The position numbers and the translations under genes are program-made. Positions 12,102-19,079 of a stretch of DNA of 33,967 bases are shown piece after piece; position 1 is the first letter of the stretch, and each line of letters starts with the position of its first letter. This DNA is from a virus, in IMG/VR virus record IMGVR_UViG_3300030118_004810, positions 1 through 33,967 of that record. One strand, 5' to 3'. Under the pieces are notes generated by a model, which was not told the DNA's origin, did not search any database, and saw only the letters and a program-made list of their open reading frames with translations.

Positions 12102-12344
12102 ATGAAACTTAAAAATTTTTATATAAAAAAATATCCTTCTGATGATTTAGGAGGAGAAATAAATAGCAAAGCTACATTTATAGGTTTATTAGATAGATTA
12201 CATAAAAGAAAAGATATATACAACTATTTAGAAGTGAGAGATAGTGTAATCAGAGAGAGATTATTTCAAGAACTTTCTGATTTAGTAGAAGAAGATTACA
12301 GTTATATTTATAACATTTGGACTTCTGGATTTAAGTCCTGTTAA
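12102..12344 (+). CDS. Small hypothetical protein
   Basis: The 80-residue protein begins MKLKNFYIKKYPSDDLGGEI and then has a helical charged region (RDSVIRERLFQELSDLVEED). The PSDxLGxxIxxxxTFxxLxxxLxxxxDxYxxLxVxDSxxRERxF pattern looks like a small conserved early phage protein, but I cannot name it. The start is in an AAACAAATGA leader like those of the two preceding genes. Confidence 0.6.
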   Translation: MKLKNFYIKKYPSDDLGGEINSKATFIGLLDRLHKRKDIYNYLEVRDSVIRERLFQELSDLVEEDYSYIYNIWTSGFKSC

Positions 12345-12356
12345 AACAAAATTAAG

Positions 12357-12614
12357 ATGAACAAACTTATAAAACAAATTATTGATTTAAGAGATAACAC
12401 ACCATGCAAAGAAAATCTACAAAGATGTGGTTGTGAACAATTTGATGATATATTAGACCAGTTAATTGATTTAGAAGAAAGACTACAAAAATGTAATAAA
12501 CTAATCAATGACCCTAAACATTCAGAAGATGAAGAATCCCCCCATTATTTTTCAGATGGAGAAACCATAGATTATATAAGCATACAATTAAATAAAATTT
12601 TAGATGATGAATAA
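12357..12614 (+). CDS. Small acidic hypothetical protein with Cys motifs
   Basis: The 85-residue protein contains CKENLQRCGCEQFDDILDQL, a cluster of three cysteines, followed by a coiled-coil-like segment (LIDLEERLQKCNKLI). It has an acidic C-terminus. It overlaps the next gene's start by 11 bases. No family recognised. Confidence 0.6.
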   Translation: MNKLIKQIIDLRDNTPCKENLQRCGCEQFDDILDQLIDLEERLQKCNKLINDPKHSEDEESPHYFSDGETIDYISIQLNKILDDE

Positions 12615-12996
12615 ATTAATAATACAATCAGAAGAGGATTACAGAAATATTTGCAACCATTTATATGATGATAATGCTCAAATTTTAGGTTATCAAATAC
12701 AACAAATTAAAGAGACAACTTGTGGAGAAAAATACAATGTTTATTATAATATGGAGATAGATTTAAGCAATGCTCCTTTATTAGAAGAAAAAGATACTGG
12801 AAAACAATTCAGGCAAGTATTTTCTGCTCCAAAAAGTGGAGTATCTTATTATATAAGAGAAGGGGAAAAATTATTTTTAGACTCTTCAGGAGTTACAAGA
12901 CCAAGCAGAACAGAAAAGCATCATATGGGAATGGGAATTTATATGTCGGATGCTATGTTTAAAAAATGTGAATACGAACAATTAACTTTATTTTAA
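12604..12996 (+). CDS. Hypothetical protein ending in a clamp-binding-like peptide
   Basis: The 130-residue protein has two possible ATG starts (12604, 12607). It is mixed alpha/beta, with a KHHMGMGIYMSDAMFKKC segment near the end. The last five residues, QLTLF, match the bacterial sliding-clamp binding motif QL[SD]LF except for T at the third position, and are placed at an exposed C-terminus. Binding to host DnaN is therefore possible. No catalytic domain is recognised. Confidence 0.6.
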   Translation: MMNKLIIQSEEDYRNICNHLYDDNAQILGYQIQQIKETTCGEKYNVYYNMEIDLSNAPLLEEKDTGKQFRQVFSAPKSGVSYYIREGEKLFLDSSGVTRPSRTEKHHMGMGIYMSDAMFKKCEYEQLTLF

Positions 12997-13014
12997 AAAC
13001 TTAAATAATTAACT

Positions 13015-13590
13015 ATGGATAAATTTGAAAAACAAATAGAAGAGATCACGACAATAGAAAAAGATAATACTGGTACAACTAAATACATTTGGGAAACGTA
13101 TTATGATGTTTCCCAGTACATACAAAACGAAATAGATTATTTTGAAAGAGACAAACAAGAGTTTCTTGTTAGTATATTAGGAGATGAAGATAGAAAACCC
13201 TCTGATGTTACTGATGAAGAAATTGAAGAGCATTTTCTTAATGATTATTATATAGGAGAAAACCATTGGGTATTTTTTACAGAAGATTTAGAAGAAGAAT
13301 TTAAAAAGCATATAGGAAAGACAATATATGTTGAAGGAAGAAATATAGGATGGATGAATAGAAGTGGACACAAAGAATTTGAATTAACTGATACAAAACA
13401 AATATTTAATGAAATTGCTCCTGAATGTGACTTATCTTATTATATAACAAAAGAAAAAGAGGGGCAATATGAAGTGAGATTACACCACCACGATAGTCCT
13501 ATGGGAGAATATTATGAAATAACAATAAAAGATAATAAAGAGAGTAAACCTCAGCCTTTATTATATTCAGAAACAAATAAAATTAAATAA
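13015..13590 (+). CDS. Conserved hypothetical protein, WMNRSGHKEF type
   Basis: The 191-residue protein is acidic. A helical N-terminal half includes an EEIEEHFLNDYYIGENHWVF region. GKTIYVEGRNIGWMNRSGHK and EFELTDTKQIFNEIAPECDL follow, then a beta C-terminal part with YEVRLHHHDSPMGEYYEI. The VxGRNxGWxNRSGxKEF...HHDSPxGE combination resembles an uncharacterised family on phages and plasmids. It may be a small-molecule or RNA-binding domain; no function can be stated. Confidence 0.65.
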   Translation: MDKFEKQIEEITTIEKDNTGTTKYIWETYYDVSQYIQNEIDYFERDKQEFLVSILGDEDRKPSDVTDEEIEEHFLNDYYIGENHWVFFTEDLEEEFKKHIGKTIYVEGRNIGWMNRSGHKEFELTDTKQIFNEIAPECDLSYYITKEKEGQYEVRLHHHDSPMGEYYEITIKDNKESKPQPLLYSETNKIK

Positions 13591-13728
13591 ATGGCTTATC
13601 AATATAAATATAGTTTTAAATTCTTGAGATTTTATAAAGAATTTTATGAGGAAGGTGGGTATGTATGGTCACTAAGAGAAGTTGAGCAAAAATTAATAGA
13701 AGACAATATAATAGAATATAAATTATGA
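13591..13728 (+). CDS. 45-residue hypothetical peptide
   Basis: The frame begins MAYQYKYSFKFLRFYKEFYE and ends LIEDNIIEYKL. The start lies directly after the upstream stop in an AAATTAAATAAATGG leader, and the stop overlaps the next ATG (TTATGA). It is aromatic-rich. Its packed arrangement supports a real small gene; function unknown. Confidence 0.5.
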   Translation: MAYQYKYSFKFLRFYKEFYEEGGYVWSLREVEQKLIEDNIIEYKL

Positions 13729-13901
13729 AAAATTACAATAAAGAAGAAATAGAGTTTTATAGAGAATGTTTAAAAAGAGAATTAAACAAACCTTTACATA
13801 AACAAGACTTTATGTATATGAGATATTTAGATGAAATTATAAATAAATTAAAATTAAATAGAAATGAAGGTAAAAATAATAAACAGAAGTGTATATCATA
13901 A
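13725..13901 (+). CDS. 58-residue hypothetical peptide
   Basis: The frame begins MKNYNKEEIEFYRECLKREL, is helical and charged, and ends KNNKQKCIS. It overlaps the upstream stop by 4 bases and the next gene by 38 bases in another frame, so the last 12 codons are shared DNA. The overlap lowers confidence in its 3' end but not its helical body. Confidence 0.5.
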   Translation: MKNYNKEEIEFYRECLKRELNKPLHKQDFMYMRYLDEIINKLKLNRNEGKNNKQKCIS

Positions 13902-14130
13902 GATAGGAGAAGTAGAAGTGGAAGTGCCTAATGGAATGGAATGTAATGATATACACGAATATATTCTTGATAATCCTGAAATATATGAAAACGAAATGGA
14001 TATTGCTGTGAGTAAAGCAAGTTATGAGTTTGGATTCGGCTTAAAGAATGATGCAGGATTAGATGAAAAAGATAGTGAAAGCGAATGGAGATTTGAGTAT
14101 GGAAAAGATAGAAGTGGAGGACACTTATAA
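13864..14130 (+). CDS. Small acidic hypothetical protein
   Basis: The 88-residue protein has an N-terminal beta strand pattern (MKVKIINRSVYHKIGEVEVE) and an acidic helical part (DIHEYILDNPEIYENEMDIA). It ends DSESEWRFEYGKDRSGGHL. The EYGFG/FGFG...ESEWRF layout looks conserved in early regions of related phages, as far as I can recall. No functional motif. Confidence 0.6.
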   Translation: MKVKIINRSVYHKIGEVEVEVPNGMECNDIHEYILDNPEIYENEMDIAVSKASYEFGFGLKNDAGLDEKDSESEWRFEYGKDRSGGHL

Positions 14131-14159
14131 AATTAAATATTAACTTAAATTAAATAATT

Positions 14160-14897
14160 ATGCCAAATTGGGTTTATAGTGGAATTAATGTTTCTTCGCC
14201 ACTTACAAAAAAACAAGAAGAAATAATTGAGAAAATAAAAAAGGTCGGAAGTATTTGTCAATATTACAAACCAAGACCAGAAGAGTACAATTTTGTTTCA
14301 GGATTTGCTAACATAAATGGAAAAAAATGTAAATACTGGAGAAGAGAGGAGATAGATGGGGTAATGACTGAAATACCTATTGATGAAAGCGAGATTGACA
14401 AATTAGTAGAAAAATATGGGTTTCGTGATTGGTACGAATGGAGTTTACACAACTGGAATACAAAATGGGGAGATTGTAGTTTAGAAATAGATCATTGTTC
14501 TATTTCTTGTGAATTAAGATTTGAGTCAGCTTGGTCTCCTATCTGTGATAGTATTTTAGAAATGTTTGCAAAAGACTTTCCTGATTTTCATTTTTGGTAT
14601 GAAGAGGAATGTGAATGGGGAGGAGAAAAGAATTATGTAGAAGGAAAGTGCGTATACGAAAGTTCTTATGATGAGCCACAATGGAGAGAGGAAGAAGAAA
14701 TAGAAATAAAAGGGCTAACTGTTTTTGCTTCATATTTAGAAGAAAACCATCCTCTTTATGATGATGGGGTAGGATATTATGAAGAATATTGTAGAGACCA
14801 ATATTTAGGCAAAAACATTGAAGAAGCTGTTAACACTTTAGAAAAATGCGTAAAAGAAGCAAATGAAAGGCAAAAAAATAAATCATTAACTTTGTAA
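14160..14897 (+). CDS. Api92/YubB-like ferredoxin-fold protein (DUF1281-like)
   Basis: The 245-residue protein starts MPNWVYSGINVSSPLTKKQE, the MPNWxxxxxxV signature of this family. It continues with YGFRDWYEWSLHNWNTKWGD and ELRFESAWSPICDSILEMFA, matching the family's WY-W-x-x-x-N-W-x-T-K-W-D and F-x-T-A-W-S-P blocks. The family occurs on plasmids, phages and integrative elements and carries a ferredoxin-like fold; its biochemical role is unknown. The protein is very acidic and Trp-rich. It is closely followed by the next gene (7-base gap). Confidence 0.8.
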   Translation: MPNWVYSGINVSSPLTKKQEEIIEKIKKVGSICQYYKPRPEEYNFVSGFANINGKKCKYWRREEIDGVMTEIPIDESEIDKLVEKYGFRDWYEWSLHNWNTKWGDCSLEIDHCSISCELRFESAWSPICDSILEMFAKDFPDFHFWYEEECEWGGEKNYVEGKCVYESSYDEPQWREEEEIEIKGLTVFASYLEENHPLYDDGVGYYEEYCRDQYLGKNIEEAVNTLEKCVKEANERQKNKSLTL

Positions 14898-14904
14898 TAA
14901 AACT

Positions 14905-15528
14905 ATGAAAAAGTTTATTGTAACTTATAATGGAAATCTATTTGGGTCTGAACAACCCAAATATGAAATATTCTTAGTTTCTGAAAAAGAAACACTTATG
15001 TCTTATTTGTATGATAATTACATAAAAGAAAAAGGTTACTGGGAATTGTCTCCGGAAAATTTTAGATCACACTATCATAGCATAGGAAAAAGGTTAGAGA
15101 CTATGGTTAATGATTATGCCTTTACAAAAAGGGAAAATGATATAGAATTATTTGATGGAGAATATACCAGTAAAATAGAGATATTTGATGTTATAGATAT
15201 AGAAAGAAGTTATGCAGTTATGACTGAAGTAGACATTTGTCAATCTTATATTGTATCAAAAAAAGTTTACGACAAAATATTAAACCAAATAGACAACCTT
15301 CGTATATTATATAATGAATTAGATGGAGATAATGTAGATTATTCAAATGAATTTGAGTGGCTATCCAATTATGAATCTGTCTTTTTTTCTAATGAACACA
15401 TGGATTATAACGACTTTGATTTTAACTCAGGAGATATAAAAGAAGTTAATATTATAGGAGGAAGTAGTAACACAGAGAGTTCGTTAGAAATAACATTAAT
15501 AGACCATTTTGTTATAAAGCAATTATAA
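14905..15528 (+). CDS. Hypothetical protein
   Basis: The 207-residue acidic protein begins MKKFIVTYNGNLFGSEQPKY. It has a mixed alpha/beta pattern with many Tyr, Asp and Asn residues (FDFNSGDIKEVNIIGGSSNT near the end). No signal peptide, membrane segment or known motif is seen. It is last in its gene cluster; a candidate promoter lies right after it. Confidence 0.6.
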   Translation: MKKFIVTYNGNLFGSEQPKYEIFLVSEKETLMSYLYDNYIKEKGYWELSPENFRSHYHSIGKRLETMVNDYAFTKRENDIELFDGEYTSKIEIFDVIDIERSYAVMTEVDICQSYIVSKKVYDKILNQIDNLRILYNELDGDNVDYSNEFEWLSNYESVFFSNEHMDYNDFDFNSGDIKEVNIIGGSSNTESSLEITLIDHFVIKQL

Positions 15529-15529
15529 A

Positions 15530-15561
15530 TTTGGTTATTAATTATTTATTTAGTATTATTG
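15530..15561 (+). promoter_or_regulatory. Candidate promoter
   Basis: TTTG (15530-15533), 20 bases, TATTATTG (15554-15561), one base from the TAnnTTTG consensus. It would give a roughly 15-base leader for the 56-residue gene. Confidence 0.4.
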
Positions 15562-15580
15562 TCACATAAATATACTACTT

Positions 15581-15751
15581 ATGAATAAATTAACTAAAAA
15601 CGAGGAAAGAGAGTTTAATCATCTGAAAAAAATTTTGTTTAACAAGAAATCTTTTTTAGATGTAGATTTTATTTCTAATCAATTATTGCTTAACCGATAT
15701 AACGAATTAGCAAATAAAAAAACACAATCAATACTAACGAAAGTTGAATAA
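15581..15751 (+). CDS. 56-residue hypothetical peptide
   Basis: The frame begins MNKLTKNEEREFNHLKKILF, continues NKKSFLDVDFISNQLLLNRY and ends SILTKVE. It is helical and charged. It is bracketed by a candidate promoter and a strong terminator, so it may form a single-gene transcript. Function unknown. Confidence 0.55.
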   Translation: MNKLTKNEEREFNHLKKILFNKKSFLDVDFISNQLLLNRYNELANKKTQSILTKVE

Positions 15752-15768
15752 TTGTTGTTGTGTAAATG

Positions 15769-15800
15769 GGGGGAAGTTGTTATCCTTCCCCCTTTTTTTT
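15769..15800 (+). terminator. Strong intrinsic terminator, rightward
   Basis: GGGGGAAG (15769-15776) pairs perfectly with CTTCCCCC (15785-15792) across TTGTTATC, followed by eight T (15793-15800). It lies 17 bases after the stop of the 56-residue gene and divides the rightward block into at least two transcription units. Confidence 0.92.
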
Positions 15801-15816
15801 AATTAAAAAATATATT

Positions 15817-16062
15817 ATGAAAAAAATTACCCCAAGAGAAACCAAATCATATAACGACTGGATGGAATACATACACGAATGTATTAGTAAAAAGAAAAAA
15901 CCGGATTGCGAACAAAGAAAGTTAAACCAGTATCATCAGCTTCGTGATCTAAAATATCAAGATTTAGTTAAAAGAGGAGTGATAGAAGATACAGATGAAA
16001 ACTATGAAAAGTTTGATGTAACTGAATATGAATACCATACATCTTCAATAATATGGGAGTAG
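15817..16062 (+). CDS. Small charged hypothetical protein
   Basis: The start is placed at 15817 (MKKITPRETKSYNDWMEYIH). An in-frame ATG at 15766 is rejected because it would be translated through the terminator hairpin. The 81-residue protein is helical and rich in Lys/Glu. A KKKKPDCEQRKLNQYHQLRD segment and an acidic C-terminus (EDTDENYEKFDVTEYEYHTS) are visible. It overlaps the next gene by 10 bases. No family recognised. Confidence 0.6.
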   Translation: MKKITPRETKSYNDWMEYIHECISKKKKPDCEQRKLNQYHQLRDLKYQDLVKRGVIEDTDENYEKFDVTEYEYHTSSIIWE

Positions 16063-16247
16063 AATTAGTAAGCAGATGTTGTGGAGCATCTTTTGAAGAG
16101 GTAGAAGAAGTGGAATCGTGGGATGAAATTTATATCTGTGATGAATGTTTAGATTTTTGTGAAGTACAAAACGACTATGATTACAGAGGGCTTAGGCTTT
16201 ACGATATAGCAGAAGCAAGAGAAGATGATAAAAGATGTGGGCTATGA
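16053..16247 (+). CDS. Small zinc-ribbon protein
   Basis: The 64-residue acidic protein has SRCCGASF near the N-terminus (C9, C10) and YICDECLDFC (C29, C32, C36). This is a treble-Cys arrangement fitting a zinc ribbon of the CC-x18-CxxC type. The rest is Glu/Asp-rich. Overlaps on both sides (10 and 4 bases) suggest translational coupling. Zinc binding is inferred; a small adaptor or nucleic-acid-related role is possible. Confidence 0.65.
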   Translation: MGVELVSRCCGASFEEVEEVESWDEIYICDECLDFCEVQNDYDYRGLRLYDIAEAREDDKRCGL

Positions 16248-16375
16248 AAGAGATACACGAACTGATCTTAAAAGAAAAGATGAAGAAAAAACCAAACCGG
16301 AAGTATATTCAATGGTTGCAAAAGTTAAATCAAGACATCTTAAAAAAAATAATAGTAGACAACTATAAAGAGTAA
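16244..16375 (+). CDS. 43-residue basic helical peptide
   Basis: The frame begins MKEIHELILKEKMKKKPNRK, continues YIQWLQKLNQDILKKIIVDN and ends YKE. Its ATG overlaps the previous stop (ATGA), typical coupling. The peptide reads as two amphipathic helices. Its stop codon lies inside the 5' strand of the structured RNA that begins at 16373. Confidence 0.55.
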   Translation: MKEIHELILKEKMKKKPNRKYIQWLQKLNQDILKKIIVDNYKE

Positions 16376-16501
16376 GAGGAGGGAATTTTCCCAATAATTA
16401 ATGGGTACTGCCCAAATATTAAATGTTGCCTCTTATATAAAGAGGGATGGTTATAAAGGCGATATTGCCAAAACACGTTAATACTATTAATCATCCCTCT
16501 T
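16373..16501 (+). ncRNA. Structured intergenic RNA with mutually exclusive stems
   Basis: Four segments pair in alternative ways. Segment 1, TAAGAGG (16373-16379), pairs with segment 2, CCTCTTA (16429-16435). Segment 2 (CCTCTT) also pairs perfectly with segment 3, AAGAGG (16440-16445), over a 5-base loop. Segment 3, extended as AAGAGGGATG (16440-16449), pairs with segment 4, CATCCCTCTT (16492-16501), for 10 bp. Inside 1:2 are hairpins GGGA-ATTT-TCCC (16381-16392) and TGGG-TACTG-CCCA. Inside 3:4 is GGC-GATATT-GCC (16458-16469). The order is that of an attenuator or riboswitch, but no U tract follows segment 4. The region occupies the gap between 16375 and 16518 upstream of a gene with an AAATTAAATG leader. 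No known RNA class is recognised. Confidence 0.6.
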
Positions 16502-16517
16502 AAATAAATTAAATTAA

Positions 16518-16766
16518 ATGAAAGAACTATCTAAAAGTTTAATCTTCCAGGAGAATCAGAAAAAGAAGATTAATAAGTATAATGTAAACAATCGTACAAA
16601 CCTTATTGAATTTGATAATTATTTTAAGTATTCTGGAATGATAGAATACAAGAAAAGATTTATTTTAGCTGAAGATAGGTACGAATACATGCCTTATGAA
16701 AGAGAAATAGTATGTAATGATATGAGTAAATATAAATTTAAAAAAAAATTAAATGAAACCAGTTAG
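16518..16766 (+). CDS. Small hypothetical protein
   Basis: The 82-residue basic protein begins MKELSKSLIFQENQKKKINK and contains YFKYSGMIEYKKRFILAEDR. It is rich in Tyr, Lys and Asn. It is preceded by the structured RNA and overlaps the next gene by 14 bases. No family recognised. Confidence 0.55.
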   Translation: MKELSKSLIFQENQKKKINKYNVNNRTNLIEFDNYFKYSGMIEYKKRFILAEDRYEYMPYEREIVCNDMSKYKFKKKLNETS

Positions 16767-17073
16767 GAAAACCCCTGAATATTATATAGGTAAAAACAAT
16801 TACCATGCCTCTGAAGTGGTGTATGGATTTTCTGCTACATATAATGTCGGTACAGCCCTCACTTATTTGATGCGTTGTGGAAAGAAAAAAGAAGAGGGTA
16901 TGTCAGATATAGCTAAGCATATAGAAGATATAGAAAAAGCAATTCATCATCTACAAATGGAGATAAAACAATTACAAATTGACAATTTAATTACTGAAGG
17001 AATGAGCTATGAAAAAGCAATAGCAACCTTAGAAAGAATCAATGATCTCCAAAATAAGTTTAATAAAAAATAA
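16753..17073 (+). CDS. DUF3310-like (SaV-type) phage protein
   Basis: The 106-residue protein has PEYYIGKNNYHASEVVYGFS, then YNVGTALTYLMRCGKKKEEG and later IEDIEKAIHHLQMEIKQL. This follows the DUF3310 pattern: YYxxxxYE..xVIxxxxxxFxxGNAxKYxxRxGKK....DxxKAxxYLxxEI. The family is frequent in phage early regions, sometimes called nucleotide kinase-like but without proven activity. The gene overlaps its predecessor by 14 bases, and a candidate promoter follows. Confidence 0.75.
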   Translation: MKPVRKTPEYYIGKNNYHASEVVYGFSATYNVGTALTYLMRCGKKKEEGMSDIAKHIEDIEKAIHHLQMEIKQLQIDNLITEGMSYEKAIATLERINDLQNKFNKK

Positions 17074-17080
17074 AAAAAAC

Positions 17081-17111
17081 TTGTATAATATTTATATAAG
17101 TTGTATAATTG
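17081..17111 (+). promoter_or_regulatory. Candidate promoter of the replication module
   Basis: TTG (17081-17083), 20 bases, TATAATTG (17104-17111), one base from TAnnTTTG. A direct repeat TTGTATAAT occurs at 17081 and 17101, a 20-bp interval, which may also bind a regulator. The start codon at 17128 follows after a short leader. Confidence 0.45.
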
Positions 17112-17127
17112 TAAAAAATAAAATTAA

Positions 17128-17427
17128 ATGAAGAAAGATATTTTTGACGCATATGCGGAGGCGGTAGCTGACAAGTTCCACCTTACATTAGGCGAAATGT
17201 ACACCAAAACTCGTAAAAGAGAAATCGTAGAGGCAAGACAAATGTTATATTTTCTGGCACAAGAAAGACCAATTAGAATATCGTACATAAAAAGATTTAT
17301 GGAAGAAAATGGTTTACCAGTTGAACATTCAACATTAGTTCATGGTTATAAAAAAGCAAAAGCATTTGTTGAAAGCGACCCAGACTACAAGCATATACTT
17401 GAAGAAATAAAGAATAAAGTGCAGTAA
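17128..17427 (+). CDS. Stand-alone DnaA domain IV-like DNA-binding protein
   Basis: The 99-residue protein matches only the C-terminal DNA-binding domain of DnaA. It has a helix with KREIVEARQMLYFLAQERPI (residues 31-50; A-R-Q at 36-38), a basic turn and helix (YIKRFMEENGL), and EHSTLVHGYKKA with the HST signature at 67-69. The DnaA family uses these for box recognition. There is no AAA+ ATPase domain, so it cannot act like full DnaA. It may mark the phage origin, compete with host DnaA, or recruit the phage helicase. It heads the replication module, and DnaA-box-like repeats lie at 11103-11135. Confidence 0.8.
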   Translation: MKKDIFDAYAEAVADKFHLTLGEMYTKTRKREIVEARQMLYFLAQERPIRISYIKRFMEENGLPVEHSTLVHGYKKAKAFVESDPDYKHILEEIKNKVQ

Positions 17428-17831
17428 TGTATTCGTTAGATCAGTTATATAATCAAGCCTTACAAAAAGACCCATTAATTTTACACAAAGAGTTAGGCAC
17501 ATCTTTAGTTAGCTATGGATTTAAACTGCAAAAGTTTGAAAGTAAAACAGAAATATTAAACTGTTCCCGAAATGGAGATTACTTTCAAGAGTTAAGCGAT
17601 AATGAATATAAATTATTTCAAGAGTATGGTTGGGAAAAAGGTTGTATTGTAATGAGCATTAATAATTGTTTGCATAAATTACAACTGATTGAAGATAAAA
17701 TGAGGTTAGAAGTAAACACCAGGAAGAACGATAAGTTTATAAAAAACTTAAAAGCAAAAAGAGAATACATACTACAAAGATATTCTTACTACACTAAAAA
17801 ACTAATTAAATATAATAAAGAAAATGGATAA
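17427..17831 (+). CDS. Hypothetical protein in replication module
   Basis: The 134-residue protein starts on the last base of the preceding stop (TAATG). It contains NGDYFQELSDNEYKLFQEYG, then WEKGCIVMSINNCLHKLQLI, and ends in a basic coiled-coil-like helix (FIKNLKAKREYILQRYSYY). No domain is recognised. Its position between the DnaA-like and annealing genes suggests a replication-linked accessory role. Confidence 0.6.
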   Translation: MYSLDQLYNQALQKDPLILHKELGTSLVSYGFKLQKFESKTEILNCSRNGDYFQELSDNEYKLFQEYGWEKGCIVMSINNCLHKLQLIEDKMRLEVNTRKNDKFIKNLKAKREYILQRYSYYTKKLIKYNKENG

Positions 17832-18354
17832 ATTAAAAACCATCAACATAAAGGGAAAGGACTACGTTGAAGTTCACACAAGATTAAAATACTTTAGAGA
17901 AGTTTATTCTGAGTATAGTTTAGATTCTATTGTTTTAGACAAAACATCAGAGTCAATAATGATTAAAGCAGAAATAAAAGATTCTACTGGTAGGCTTATT
18001 GCCTCCGGTATTGCTGAAGAATATAAAGGATCATCATACATAAACAAAACATCTTATGTAGAAAACTGCGAAACATCTGCTTGGGGTAGGGCTTTAGGTA
18101 ACTTTGGTATTGGATTAGATACATCAGTAGCTTCAGCTAATGAAGTAATAAATGCGATTGGAAATCAAAAGAAAACAACTCCAGGAGTTAAGACAAAGGC
18201 AACATTAGATATAGGAGATGAAAACTGGAAAAAGGTTTTAAGCTATGTTGTTTCTAATAAAGAATTAGGCCTGCCTACTATTGTTAAAAATTTAGAAAGC
18301 AAGTATAACATAAAAGCATCTGTTAAGAAAGAAATATCTAAGCATATAAAATGA
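17824..18354 (+). CDS. Single-strand annealing protein-like (ERF/Sak-type)
   Basis: The 176-residue protein has an N-terminal beta/alpha region with IKAEIKDSTGRLIASGIAEE. The signature SYVENCETSAWGRALGNFGI (about residues 77-96) follows; V-E-N-C-E-T-S-A-x-G-R-A-L-x-x-x-G-I-G is characteristic of phage annealing proteins in the ERF/Sak/DUF1071 group. The C-terminal part is a variable linker and a small helical domain (PTIVKNLESKYNIKASVKKE). It is followed with a 4-base overlap by a PD-(D/E)XK exonuclease, a classical annealase-exonuclease recombination pair. Confidence 0.8.
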   Translation: MDKLKTINIKGKDYVEVHTRLKYFREVYSEYSLDSIVLDKTSESIMIKAEIKDSTGRLIASGIAEEYKGSSYINKTSYVENCETSAWGRALGNFGIGLDTSVASANEVINAIGNQKKTTPGVKTKATLDIGDENWKKVLSYVVSNKELGLPTIVKNLESKYNIKASVKKEISKHIK

Positions 18355-19079
18355 TAGGTATTTTAGAAAAACTTAAAGACGATTCTTTTTATTATGGAGA
18401 GTATGGTCAGCAATGGCTATCTAATTCTGATATATATACTTTGCTTAATGACCCATTACAATTCAGAGTACCTAAGGAGCAAACAAAAGCTATGTTGGAA
18501 GGGAGATACTTTCATACTGCAATATTAGAACCTGAAAAGATACAAAATTTTATAATAGCAGATGTAAACAGTAGAAATACTAAAAAATATAAAGAATTGG
18601 TGGAGGAGCATGGGCAAATGTTACTGCTTCAAAAAGAAAAAGATGATATAGATAGGGCTATATTGACTATAAAAAGTAATATGGATATGGCAGAGGAAAT
18701 ATACCATCCATCAAATGAATTTGAAGTTCCGGCAGTTAAAAATATTATGGGCTTAGATTGGAAGGGAAAGGCAGATATAATATGTGAAGATAAAATTATA
18801 GATTTAAAAACTACATCAGATATTTTAAAGTTTAGATCATCAGCATATAGATACAACTATGATAGTCAAGCATATATATATCAGAAGTTATTTAATAAGC
18901 CAGTTCATTTTTACGTTGTAGATAAAAATACTTTACAATTAGGATTGTACATTCCCTCTGAAGATTTTTTAAAAAATGGTAAAGAAAAGGTAGAAAACGC
19001 AATATTTATTTACAATACTTTTTTTAGCGAAAATTCAACTGAGGATATAAATCAACATATTATATATGAAACATTATAG
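18351..19079 (+). CDS. PD-(D/E)XK exonuclease, phage recombination
   Basis: The 242-residue protein has an N-terminal helix region (WLSNSDIYTLLNDPLQFRVP, then AMLEGRYFHTAILEPEKI) typical of PDDEXK exonucleases related to RecE/Cas4. The catalytic segment is GKADIICEDKIIDLKTT, giving D142 and D151-L-K153. An Y-D-S-Q-A-Y-I-Y-Q helix after it fits the RecB-type motif. It should resect DNA ends for the annealing protein encoded immediately upstream. The gene overlaps the annealase by 4 bases and the next gene by 14 bases. Confidence 0.85.
   Translation: MIGILEKLKDDSFYYGEYGQQWLSNSDIYTLLNDPLQFRVPKEQTKAMLEGRYFHTAILEPEKIQNFIIADVNSRNTKKYKELVEEHGQMLLLQKEKDDIDRAILTIKSNMDMAEEIYHPSNEFEVPAVKNIMGLDWKGKADIICEDKIIDLKTTSDILKFRSSAYRYNYDSQAYIYQKLFNKPVHFYVVDKNTLQLGLYIPSEDFLKNGKEKVENAIFIYNTFFSENSTEDINQHIIYETL

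Noticed and set aside
12139-12159. Second hammerhead-like CTGATGA...GAAA.
   Set aside because: The ten bases between the two core strands cannot form stem II, and no flanking complementary stems were found. It lies in a coding region.
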